Shown here piece by piece: positions 24,713 through 33,357 of a stretch of 64,000 nucleotides of DNA (its first letter is position 1; the number at the start of each line of letters is the position of its first letter). The DNA is from UBA4732 sp002404095. GTDB taxonomy: Bacteria > Planctomycetota > Planctomycetia > Gemmatales > Gemmataceae. Both the position numbers and the translations under genes were made by a program. The stretch lies in the NCBI GenBank assembly GCA_036783645.1, contig DAIPWT010000016.1, positions 1 to 64,000 of the forward strand, in the 5' to 3' direction. A model generated the notes under the pieces. That model was not told the DNA's origin. It was given only the letters and a program-made list of their open reading frames with translations, and did no database searches.

Positions 24713-25644
24713 GAAATACTGGACTCACCTTGCCGGTGTTGAGTTTCGGGGCGTCGTCGCTGGGACAAGAGTTCCGCCCTGTTGACGTCAACGAGGCGCT
24801 GCGCGCCGTCCACGTCGCGCTGGACCTCGGCATGAACTTCATCGACACTTCTCCCTTTTACGGACGCGGAATGTCCGAAGTGTTGTTGGGAGTCGCCCTG
24901 CGCGGCGTACCACGCGACCGTTACTTGCTTGGGAGCAAGCTCGGCCGTTATGACGCCAACCACTTCGATTTCTCGGCCAAGCGCGTTGTGGAAAGCGTAG
25001 ATGTCAGCTTACACCGCATGGGGGTGCAGCACCTCGACATTATGCTGTGTCACGACATCGAGTTCGTGGACATGAATCAGATCGTGGAGGAGACGTTGCC
25101 CGCGTTGCGCAAAGTACAACAGCAGGGTAAAGTCCGATTCGTCGGCGTGTCCGGCTATCCAATGAAGATCTTCAAGTACATTTTGGACCGCGCGCCTCTG
25201 GACGTGATGCTTTCGTACAACCATTACACTTTGCAGAACACGATGTTGGCGGATTTGGTTCCGTATCTGAAGGCGAAGAGCGTGGGCGTCATGAACGCGG
25301 CGCCGTTCTCCGCGCGGCTATTGACCAACGCGACGCTGCCGCCGTGGCACAAGGCGACGCCGGAAGTGCGGGCAGTCTGCCGCAAGGCCGCGGAACACTG
25401 CCAGTCGAAGGGAGTGGACATCGCCCAGCTGGCGCTGCAATTCTCGATCCGCAACTCGGACATGACCACCTGCGTCACCGGCTCGGCCGACGCCGGCCGC
25501 GTGCATCAGTGGGCGGAGTGGGCGGCGAAGCCGCTCGACGGGCAGCTCCTAGACGAGGTGCTGCAGATCCTTAAGCCGATCCACAATTGGTTCTACATCG
25601 AGGGCCGGCCTGAGAACAACGATGCGCCGGCCGGCGGGGTGTGA
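24694..25644 (+). CDS. aldo/keto reductase (L-galactose dehydrogenase-like)
   Basis: A 316-residue NAD(P)H-dependent oxidoreductase with an (alpha/beta)8 barrel. D51 and Y56 (DTSPFYG), K82 (GSKLG) and H120 (MLCHD) form the catalytic tetrad. GFVGVSGYP and the C-terminal CVTGSADAGRV region belong to the barrel and cofactor site. Overall it resembles the L-galactose/D-threo-aldose dehydrogenase group (SEVLLGVALRGVPRDRYLLG). A GGAG lies 6 nt before ATG 24694. It is 97 nt upstream of the selenoprotein candidate on the same strand; a functional link is not evident. The substrate is likely a sugar but is not assignable. Confidence 0.88.
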   Translation: MECRALGNTGLTLPVLSFGASSLGQEFRPVDVNEALRAVHVALDLGMNFIDTSPFYGRGMSEVLLGVALRGVPRDRYLLGSKLGRYDANHFDFSAKRVVESVDVSLHRMGVQHLDIMLCHDIEFVDMNQIVEETLPALRKVQQQGKVRFVGVSGYPMKIFKYILDRAPLDVMLSYNHYTLQNTMLADLVPYLKAKSVGVMNAAPFSARLLTNATLPPWHKATPEVRAVCRKAAEHCQSKGVDIAQLALQFSIRNSDMTTCVTGSADAGRVHQWAEWAAKPLDGQLLDEVLQILKPIHNWFYIEGRPENNDAPAGGV

Positions 25645-25741
25645 AGCACAGAACAAAAAGGACCGCTTTTCCCTTGCGTTGGTCGCTTCTCACCTTTACC
25701 GTGTAGATGCTCCACTTCTTTCATTCATGGGAGGAATCACT

Positions 25742-28165
25742 ATGCGATGGGTCGCTGTATGGGCCGTAATGATGCTGGCTGGCTTGCCGGCGCTTTGGGC
25801 CAGGGACGACGTGAAAGCTGAACCCAAGGAACCAGAGAAGTCCAAGGTTGCTGAGGACGTGAATGGTCTCATCACGGCGCATCAAAAAGCCGTGAGTGAC
25901 TACGACCAAAACATCCAAGAGAAGTTGAAGAACGCCAAGACCGACGTAGAGCGGTCCAAGATCTACCAAAGCCGAGCGTATCCGAAGCCCGATGAAACGA
26001 TGGACAAGCTCTGGGATCTGTTGGAGAAGAATCCGAACGAGAAAGAAGCGTCCCGCACGGCTTTGCAATGGCTTCTAAACAATTACGGCTATGACGACAA
26101 GGGCCAAAAAGGCCGGGTCAGAGTCTTGGACATGCTAATCAAACACCACGCGGACGATCCCAAAATCGGCCTCATGCTGAACCGTCTTAGCTACCTCTAC
26201 TCAGACAAGGCCGAAGAATTGTTCCGCGCCGTCATGGCAAAGAATCCCGCGAAAGACGCCAAGGGCAGCGCCTGCCTTAACCTGGGTAAGTACCTAAAGG
26301 CTGTTTCCGAAGGGGTCCAGCAGATCAAGGCAAATCCCGAAGACGGCAAACGGCTGGAATCCATGCTTGGCAAGGAAGCCGTCATGAAGCTTAAGGAGGC
26401 TGACGCAGATAAGCTGGCCAAGGAAGCGGAGGCCGTCTTTGAAGAAGCCGCTGCCAAATACGGCGACGCGGTTTTGTACAAGAACCCGAATACCATGAAG
26501 GATGCCACCGTCGCCGATCAAGTTGTTGGGGAACTGTTTGAAATCCGCAACTTAGCCATTGGCAAGGCCGCTCCGGATATCGTAGCCGACGATCTGGACG
26601 GCAAACCCTTCAAGCTGAGCGAATATCGGGGCAAGGTGGTGGTTATCGACTTCTGGGGCAATTGGTGAGGCCCCTGCGTCGCTATGTACGCGCACGAGCG
26701 GTCGCTCGTGAAAAGACTCGAAGACAAACCTTTCGCTCTTCTCGGCATCAACAGCGATAGCGATAAGGATGCGCTAAAAAAGGTTATGGAAAAGGAACAC
26801 ATTACGTGGCGCTCGTTTTGGAACGGCCCCGAAGGCACAGGCGGCCCGATCTCCACGAAATGGAACGTCCACGGTTGGCCGACGACATACGTGGTCGATG
26901 CCAAGGGAATGATCCGGTTCAAGGACGTTCGCGGCGAAGCCATGGACAAGGCCGTCGATCAGCTCCTCAAGGAGATGGGGATAGGCGGCAAGAAAGATGA
27001 AGCCAAGGAACCTGAGAAGTCCAAGGTCGCTGAGGACGTGAATGCGCTCATCACGGCGAATCAAAAAGCCATGAGGGACTTCATCAAAAACAACGAAGAA
27101 AAGTTGAAGAATGCCAAGACCGACGAAGAGCGGCTCAAGATCAATGGAGCCTATCCGAAGCCCGATGAAACGAGAGCCAAGCTCTGGGATCTGTTGGAGA
27201 AGAATCCGAACGACAAAGAAGCGAGCTTCACGGCTTTGCAATGGCTTCTATCCACTTACTTCGGCAGTAACGACGAGAGCCAAAAAGGACGGGCCAGGGT
27301 CCTGGACCTGCTAATCAAAGATCACGCGGACGATCCCAAAATCAGCCCCATTCTGAGCAATCTTAGCTTTTATGTGTACTACTCGCTCAAAGCGGAACAA
27401 TTGCTCCGCGCCGTCCTGGCAAAGAACCCGGCGAAAGACGCCAAGGGAATTGCCTGCCTCAGCCTGGGCAAGTTCCTAAAGAAAGATGCTGAGGGGGTCA
27501 GAAAGCTCAAGGAGAGTCCCGGAGAAGGCAAACGCATGGAACAGTTTCTTGGCAAGGAAGACGCCATGAAACTTAAGGACGCCGATGCTGATAAACTTGC
27601 CAAGGAAGCGGAGACCGTCCTGGAAGAGGCCGCTGCCAAATACGGCGACGTGCGTTTGTACCTGCCTACGAGTAGCACGATCGCCGATCAAGCCGCTAGC
27701 GAATTGTTTGAACTCCGCAACCTAGCCATCGGCAAGACCGCTCCGGATATCGTAGGCGATGATCTAGACGGCAAACCCCTCAAGCTGAGCGACTATCGCG
27801 GCAAGGTGGTCGTAATCGACTTCTGGGGCAATTGGTCACTCCCTTCCCGCTATATGTACGCAGACGAGCGGTCGCTCGTGAAACGGCTCGAAGACAAGCC
27901 CTTCGCTCTTGTCGGCGTCAACAGCGATACCGACAAGGACGAGCTAAAAAAGACCATGGAAAAGGAACACATTACGTGGCGCTCATTTTGGAACGGCCCC
28001 GAAGGCACGAAAGGCCCGATCTCCACGAAATGGAACGTCAACGGTTGGCCGACGACATACGTACTCGATGCCAAGGGAACGATCCAGTTCAAGGGCGTTC
28101 GCGGGGAAGCCATGGACCGGGCCGTTGACCGACTCCTTAAGGAGATGGAGAAAGACGGTAAGTAA
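25742..28165 (+). CDS. candidate selenoprotein: exported TlpA-like protein with in-frame TGA (Sec) and a tandem duplication
   Basis: Start ATG 25742 has GGGAGG 7 nt upstream; residues 1-20 form a signal peptide (VAVWAVMMLAGLPALWA). The frame is interrupted only by TGA at 26666-26668 and continues to 28165, giving 807 residues with Sec at position 309. The TGA falls exactly at the first Cys of the thioredoxin motif: FWGNW-U-GPC, then VAMYAHERSL. The context (GKAAPDIVADDLDGKPFKLS, YRGKVVVIDFW) is a textbook TlpA/ResA-like oxidoreductase fold. The whole ~390-residue unit, a helical N-terminal part plus the thioredoxin-like domain, is repeated in tandem; in the second copy the motif is WSLPS (S699-S702), without Cys. 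A hairpin at 26693-26710 fits a bacterial SECIS. Alternatives are a nonsense mutation or a sequencing error, but both would hit the redox position by chance and leave 499 open codons. No sel genes are in the window. Confidence 0.85.
26693..26710 (+). promoter_or_regulatory. candidate bacterial SECIS hairpin
   Basis: Seven base pairs (CACGAGC/GCTCGTG) close a GGTC loop. The loop begins 32 nt after the TGA at 26666-26668. The apical GGUC is also found in the E. coli fdhF SECIS, and the distance is within the range accepted for bacteria. The second, non-Sec copy keeps the loop but loses the outermost pair. Since the codons encode a conserved ERSLVK stretch, part of the conservation could be protein-driven. 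Confidence 0.6.
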
Positions 28166-28201
28166 AGCGCAGTGCGGAGGCCGCTGTTCCGGCAGAGAAA
28201 C

Positions 28202-28750
28202 CTACTCAAACACCTCCGCCCGCGACAGCGGCAGCCCCATAGCATCCTTCGGCGACAACATCGGCGCCTCGCCATCGGCCAACGGCCAGCGGACGCCGAC
28301 TTCCGGGTCGTTCCAGATTAGCGTCCGTTCACACTCCGGATTGTAGAAATCCGTCACCTTGTAACAAACCTCGGCCCATTCACTGAGAACATAGAATCCA
28401 TGCGCGAATCCAGGCGGCACCCACACTTGCCGCCGGTCCTTGGCGGTCAGCGTCAGGCCGACCCATTGGCCGAACGTCGGCGACGACCGCCGCAGATCCA
28501 CGGCCACGTCGAACACTTCGCCAAATAGTACGCTCACCAGCTTGCCCTGCGGACAGCGTATCTGATAGTGCAGGCCGCGCAATACGCCGCGCCGCGAGCC
28601 GGAATGGTTGTCCTGAACCATCGGCGCCGTGACGCCGACCGGGGCGTATTTGCGCGTCTGGAACGTCTCCAGGAAAAAGCCGCGGTCGTCCGTTAGCACT
28701 CTTGGCTCAATAATCACCACATCAGGAATCGCCGTCGGCGTGAATTGCAT
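28202..28750 (-). CDS. rfbC: dTDP-4-dehydrorhamnose 3,5-epimerase
   Basis: A 182-residue cupin epimerase of the dTDP-L-rhamnose pathway, converting dTDP-4-dehydro-6-deoxy-glucose to the 4-dehydrorhamnose form. FLETF and the sequence RGVLRGLHYQ carry the catalytic His; KLVSVLFGEVFDVAVDLR and WVPPGFAHGFYVLSE are core beta strands with the second active-site His. VCYKVTDFYNP includes the catalytic Tyr region. The length is typical. The start at 28750 lies next to the palindrome 28760-28830, which is shared with the divergent NHL gene. No other rhamnose genes are nearby. Confidence 0.95.
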   Translation of the reverse strand: MQFTPTAIPDVVIIEPRVLTDDRGFFLETFQTRKYAPVGVTAPMVQDNHSGSRRGVLRGLHYQIRCPQGKLVSVLFGEVFDVAVDLRRSSPTFGQWVGLTLTAKDRRQVWVPPGFAHGFYVLSEWAEVCYKVTDFYNPECERTLIWNDPEVGVRWPLADGEAPMLSPKDAMGLPLSRAEVFE

Positions 28751-28759
28751 GAGACCGTC

Positions 28760-28830
28760 TCCGTTTGCCCCATAAGTCCCATAAGTCCCATAGGACTTAT
28801 ACGACTTATGGGACTTATGGGGCGAACGGA
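28760..28830. repeat. palindrome built of CATAAGTCC units, copy 1
   Basis: Long inverted repeat (arms about 28760-28786 and 28803-28830) made of repeated CATAAGTCC-type words. It lies between the divergent rfbC and NHL-protein genes, so it cannot be a terminator for either. A related element is at 39764-39811. Confidence 0.8.
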
Positions 28831-28950
28831 CACTCTACCAGGCCGAGGCGTTTCTTGACCGCCGGCCCCTGCGGGTTTACACTCCAAGACATATTCATCG
28901 TCGCCGAACATTCGAGATCGGCCGCCGTCGCGGGCGCCGCGGAGCCAACC

Positions 28951-31900
28951 ATGTCAAAACGCTCGCTCGCAGTCGTTTTCGCCGTCTTGGCCAGTTCGGC
29001 GGCCGTGACGGCGGTGTTTTTATTCGGCTTTAGAGGATGGTTTAACTCCGCGCAGCCGCCGTCGGTCTCGACGCCGATACAACGTCAAACGCCGTCAGAC
29101 GACGAGCCGGCGCCCGGCGATCACTATTACACCCCAGCGCCCGTGAGCCTGGCGCCGGCTTCGGCTTTCCTGTTCACGGGTAAGTCGCCGCGCCAATTCG
29201 GCGCGGTCAAGGGCGCCCTACAAAGACGGCGCGCCGCGGTGTTGCGCGGGCGCGTGTTCACGTCGGATGGGACGCCGTTGGCCGGCGTCGAAGTCGGCGT
29301 ACCCGCACAGCCCGAAGTCGGCCGTACGCGCACCGAAGCCGATGGCGTTTACGACCTCGCCGTCAACGGCGGTGGCCCCGTCGTCTTCGCCTACAAGAAA
29401 GAGGGCTTTTTACCTGTTCAGCGCCAAATCATGACTCCCTGGCAGGAATACGTGTGGCTGCCCGAAGTCGTTTTGATCCCGCCCGGCGCGCCAGCCGGCG
29501 TACTCGACCTACCGCCCGACGAGGCGGCCGCGCCGCCGCGCGGCCCGCGCATGGAAGACGCCGATGGCGTTCGCCAGGCGGTCTTTCTGGCACCGCCCGG
29601 CCTGGGTGCGACGCTGGTTTTCTCCGATGGCGACAAGCCCATGAATCGGTTGACGCTGTCAGTCGCGGAATACAGCGTCGGCGCACGGGGCGCGACCGCC
29701 CTACCGGCGCTGCCGCCGCCCGGCGCTGGTTACGCCTACGCGGTCGAGGTCGCCGCCGACGAGATCCAGGAACCCGGCGCGCAGGAGATACGATTTAATA
29801 AACCACTGATCCAGTATGTCGATAATTTCCTCAAGTTCCCAGTCGGGGCCGGACTGCCGAGCGCGCGCTACGACGCCGAACGATCCGTGTGGCTTCCCGG
29901 ACCGGCCGGGCGCGTGGTCAAGGTAGTCGGCGTGAAGGACGGCCTGGCCGAGCTGGACCTGGAAGGCAAGGGAGAATCGGCCGACGCGGCCGCGCTTACA
30001 GCCCTCGGCGTCGGCGAGTCGGAACGTCGGCGCCTGGCCGCGCTCTATGCGAAGGATGTTACTCTTTGGCGGCTGCCTTTGACCGGACTCGGCGCCTGGG
30101 CTGTCTTTCCGGCCCTACGACCACCGACCGGCGCCGTCGCGCCGACGTGGCCGGTTGCCTCCGTTCCGGGCCACGACCCCGCCATGCCGCATCCAAAGCC
30201 GGCAGCGCAAGCGTTTCCTGTGGCCGGTACGCATTTCCAACTGTGCTCCCAGAGCGACCGGACGCTTGGCTGCGAAACGCCTTACGTTGTGGAAGTCGCT
30301 TTGAGCGGTCAGGAAGTTCCGAAAGGCTTGAAGAGCATCGACCTGGAAATCCTCGTCGCGGGCCAGCGCCATGTTAAGACTTTCCCGCCTCAACCTCTCC
30401 AAAAAAGCGTATTCGTCTGGGACGGCCTCGACGGCTACCTCCGGCCCGTTCAAGGGCGACGGCCCGCCGTTGTACGCGTCGGTTATGTTTACGCCGCCGC
30501 GGCGCCAGCTCGTCAAGAATGCGTTTTATGGCGTGAACAACGCATGATGCTCGGAGATTGGGACGCGCGTTGTCAAGGACTCGGCGGCTGGACCTTGAAC
30601 ATTCACCATTCCTATGACCCAATCGGCCGCAGCGTGCATTTCGGCGGCGGGACGCGACGCGAGGGGCTGAACTTGCCCCCCGTCGTTACGACTGTCGCCG
30701 GCGGTACGGGTTCGCTGATCTACAACTACGACGATCAACCTGCGATAGCGGCGAACCTATCGCAGCCTCGTGGGCTTGCGGTCGGGCCGGACGGCGCACT
30801 GTTCATCGCCGACGGGGACCAGAACCGTGTTCGCCGCGTGGGGCCGGACGGACTGATTTCGACCGTGGCGGGCACTGGGCACAGGGGCTACGACGGCGAC
30901 AATCGCCAGGCCGTCGATGCGCAGCTGAACGCGCCGACCGGGCTGGCGTTCGGGCCGGATGGCAGCCTCTATATTGCCGACGACGGCAACGACCGGGTGC
31001 GTCGTGTTCGACCCGACGGCGCCGTGATGGCATTTGCCGGGCAGGGCGGCAAGCTCGACTACAGCGGCGACGGTGAAAAGGCGGCATCGGCCCAACTGAG
31101 CCTGCTTCGCGGCCTTGCCGTCGGGCCGGGCGGCGACGTATTCATCGCTCAGAACGGATTTAATCAGTGTGTGCGTCGCGTCGGACCCGACGGCATTTTA
31201 ACCAAATTCATGGGCGGAATTTCCGGCAAGACCGCGCTGCGCACCGCATGCGCCGTCGCGGCGGCGCCGGACGGCGCCGTTTACGTAGCCGATGGCGACG
31301 GCTGCCGCGTCTGGTGCGTGGGAGTGGACAGCGCGGCGATGGTCGTGGCGGGGACGGGCAAACCCGGGTTCAGCGGCGACGAAGGGCCGGCGGTCCAGGC
31401 GGAGTTGAACGCGCCGTCGGGTCTGGCGCTGGGGCCGAACGGCGGCCTGTACATCGCCGACGCCGGCAATCAACGCATCCGCCGGGTAGGTTTCGACGGC
31501 ATTATCACCACTGTAGCCGGCAAGGGCCAGACGGCCGGCCGCGAGACGGGCGACGGCGGTTCCGCGTCTCAGGGTAGCTTTCGGCTCTCCGAACGCCCCG
31601 AACTTGGCATGGGTCGGCTGTGCGGTCTCGCGGTCGGCCCGGAGGGCGAGGTGTACGTCGCGGACGTGGGACACAGCAGCGTCCGCCGCGTGGCGCCGCC
31701 TTTCAGCGGCATTTCCGACAGTGAAATTCTTATACCCTCGGAGGATGGGGCCGAACTATATGTCTTCGACGGCGTAGGACGCCATCTGCAAACGCTCGAC
31801 GGCGCAACGGGGGCGGTCCTCTATCGCTTCGTGTACGACGCGGCTGGTCGGCTAACGGAAGTCCACGAGGCGACCGACGCCGTGACGCGAATCGAGCGCG

Positions 31901-32118
31901 ACAAGGCGGGTCGGCCGCATACGTTGATCGGGCCGGACGGCAAGCGCACGACGCTGGAGACGGGGAAGGACGGACGCCTGAGCCGAGTCGCCTTCCCGGC
32001 CGGCGAGGCGGTGGAGATGGAGTACGACGCGGGCGGACTGCTAACTTCGTTCAAAGACGCGCAGGGCCATGTTGCGCAATTCCGATATGATGATGCGGGG
32101 AATCTGTTGAAGGAGTGA
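28951..32118 (+). CDS. teneurin-like NHL/YD-repeat protein
   Basis: From ATG 28951 (GGAG 6 nt upstream) it is 1055 residues, with an N-terminal membrane anchor (SLAVVFAVLASSAAVTAVFLFG). About 100-155 is a carboxypeptidase regulatory-like domain (LRGRVFTSDGTPLAGVEVGV). About 560-910 contains six NHL repeats (for example GLAVGPDGALFIADGDQNRV and SGLALGPNGGLYIADAGNQR). The end (about 940-1055) has four or five YD/RHS repeats (YDAAGRLTEV, YDAGGLLTSF, YDDAGNLLKE) and then stops. This order, regulatory domain, NHL, YD, resembles teneurins and long Rhs proteins, but here the YD shell is cut short and no C-terminal toxin is present. It is probably a periplasmic or surface beta-propeller protein. Confidence 0.8.
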   Translation: MSKRSLAVVFAVLASSAAVTAVFLFGFRGWFNSAQPPSVSTPIQRQTPSDDEPAPGDHYYTPAPVSLAPASAFLFTGKSPRQFGAVKGALQRRRAAVLRGRVFTSDGTPLAGVEVGVPAQPEVGRTRTEADGVYDLAVNGGGPVVFAYKKEGFLPVQRQIMTPWQEYVWLPEVVLIPPGAPAGVLDLPPDEAAAPPRGPRMEDADGVRQAVFLAPPGLGATLVFSDGDKPMNRLTLSVAEYSVGARGATALPALPPPGAGYAYAVEVAADEIQEPGAQEIRFNKPLIQYVDNFLKFPVGAGLPSARYDAERSVWLPGPAGRVVKVVGVKDGLAELDLEGKGESADAAALTALGVGESERRRLAALYAKDVTLWRLPLTGLGAWAVFPALRPPTGAVAPTWPVASVPGHDPAMPHPKPAAQAFPVAGTHFQLCSQSDRTLGCETPYVVEVALSGQEVPKGLKSIDLEILVAGQRHVKTFPPQPLQKSVFVWDGLDGYLRPVQGRRPAVVRVGYVYAAAAPARQECVLWREQRMMLGDWDARCQGLGGWTLNIHHSYDPIGRSVHFGGGTRREGLNLPPVVTTVAGGTGSLIYNYDDQPAIAANLSQPRGLAVGPDGALFIADGDQNRVRRVGPDGLISTVAGTGHRGYDGDNRQAVDAQLNAPTGLAFGPDGSLYIADDGNDRVRRVRPDGAVMAFAGQGGKLDYSGDGEKAASAQLSLLRGLAVGPGGDVFIAQNGFNQCVRRVGPDGILTKFMGGISGKTALRTACAVAAAPDGAVYVADGDGCRVWCVGVDSAAMVVAGTGKPGFSGDEGPAVQAELNAPSGLALGPNGGLYIADAGNQRIRRVGFDGIITTVAGKGQTAGRETGDGGSASQGSFRLSERPELGMGRLCGLAVGPEGEVYVADVGHSSVRRVAPPFSGISDSEILIPSEDGAELYVFDGVGRHLQTLDGATGAVLYRFVYDAAGRLTEVHEATDAVTRIERDKAGRPHTLIGPDGKRTTLETGKDGRLSRVAFPAGEAVEMEYDAGGLLTSFKDAQGHVAQFRYDDAGNLLKE

Positions 32119-32207
32119 GCGAGCGGACCTTGAGCGGTGCGGCGGTCAAGGTACAATAGATTCATTCGTAACGCTCCGGCCGCGTAGATCGCTTATGAGG
32201 TGGAGTC

Positions 32208-33005
32208 ATGCCTTCTCCCTTTCCCGGAATGGACCCGTACCTGGAAGAACCTGGGCTTTGGCCCGACGTGCATCATGAACTCATTTCCGAAATCCGAGCT
32301 CTCCTAACCAGCCAACTCCGGCCGAAATACTATGTGCGCATTGAGGAGCGCGTCTACATCTCCGATGAGACCGACCCGGGTCGAAAAGTCATCATTCCCG
32401 ATGTGCGCATCGCGGATCGGCCCGAATGGGGGGGAGGCCGTTTTCCATTGGTGGAGGGCGGTGCGCTAGCCGTCGCTGAGTCAATCGAAGTCACCTCCCT
32501 GTTCGATGACGAAATCCACGAGGCCCGATTGGAAGTTATCGACCGGGAACAGCGGCAGGTCGTGACGGTGATCGAAATAATCAGCCCCACCAACAAGGTG
32601 GCTGGGTCGCGCGGTCAGGCCAGCTACCTCCAAAAACGCCAAGAAGTGATGGACTCACCGAGCCACATGGTCGAAATCGATCTCCTGCGGGCCGGCGACC
32701 CGCTGAACTTCCGCGAACTGCTGCCGGCACACGATTATCTTGTCCATGTCTCAATCCGTCAGGGTCGTCCGCGAGCGCGGGCTTGGCCAATCCTTCTGCA
32801 ACAACGACTGCCTGTCGTGGCAATTCCCTTGCGCCCCGAAGACAAGGATGCGCCCCTGGACATGCAACAGGTTCTCTCCGCCGTCTACGATCGCGCGGGG
32901 TACGAAATGAGCATTAACTACCAGAACGAGCCAAATCCACCGCTTCACGGCGAGAACGCGGAGTGGGCGGCGAACCTTTTGCGGGAAAAGGGATTGCGCT
33001 CGTAA
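32208..33005 (+). CDS. DUF4058 family protein
   Basis: A 265-residue protein with the typical DUF4058 start (PFPGMDPYLEEPGLWPDVHHE). The motif EIISPTNKVAGSRGQASY and LQKRQEVMDSPSHMVEIDLL are recognisable for the family. The fold has features suggestive of the PD-(D/E)xK nuclease group but no function is established. The ATG at 32208 is preceded by GAGGTGGAG. Common in cyanobacteria and planctomycetes. It lies 89 nt after the NHL/YD gene and 41 nt before a small ORF on the same strand. Confidence 0.88.
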   Translation: MPSPFPGMDPYLEEPGLWPDVHHELISEIRALLTSQLRPKYYVRIEERVYISDETDPGRKVIIPDVRIADRPEWGGGRFPLVEGGALAVAESIEVTSLFDDEIHEARLEVIDREQRQVVTVIEIISPTNKVAGSRGQASYLQKRQEVMDSPSHMVEIDLLRAGDPLNFRELLPAHDYLVHVSIRQGRPRARAWPILLQQRLPVVAIPLRPEDKDAPLDMQQVLSAVYDRAGYEMSINYQNEPNPPLHGENAEWAANLLREKGLRS

Positions 33006-33046
33006 ACTATACATTCTTGACCGGATCAACCTTGGAGAAGCTACCA

Positions 33047-33304
33047 ATGGCCCCCGAAGAACTAGCGGCAGCCTTGCATCGCCGTCCATTCATCCCTTTC
33101 CGTCTGACTCTGACCGAAGGAAGCACCTACGAAGTGCGCCATCCCGAAGTCTACGTGGCCGGCCGCCGCTCCGCTTTCATCGGGCTTGCGCCAAGCGGCC
33201 CGGACCTGTTGTTTGAGCGATCCGTGATGGTCGATTTGATCCACATCGTCAAGTTGGAACCGCTGGAGACCGCACCTTCCTCAAACGCCAACGGGGCCAA
33301 CTGA
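33047..33304 (+). CDS. small conserved protein of unknown function
   Basis: An 85-residue protein from ATG 33047, with GGAG about 9 nt upstream. The sequence (LAAALHRRPFIPFRLTLTEG, then YEVRHPEVYVAGRRSAF) resembles a small beta-rich family common in planctomycetes; function unknown. No signal peptide. Probably co-transcribed with the DUF4058 gene 41 nt upstream. Confidence 0.7.
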   Translation: MAPEELAAALHRRPFIPFRLTLTEGSTYEVRHPEVYVAGRRSAFIGLAPSGPDLLFERSVMVDLIHIVKLEPLETAPSSNANGAN

Positions 33305-33357
33305 GGACGTTTCCATTAGCATTTCCTTAGACTGGTTGCTATGTGGCGAATCCTTTA

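Noticed and set aside
25742..26668. Two separate genes divided by TGA at 26668
   Set aside because: The downstream part has no signal peptide or ribosome-binding site of its own, is in the same frame, and begins in the middle of a thioredoxin fold; readthrough as Sec explains this better.
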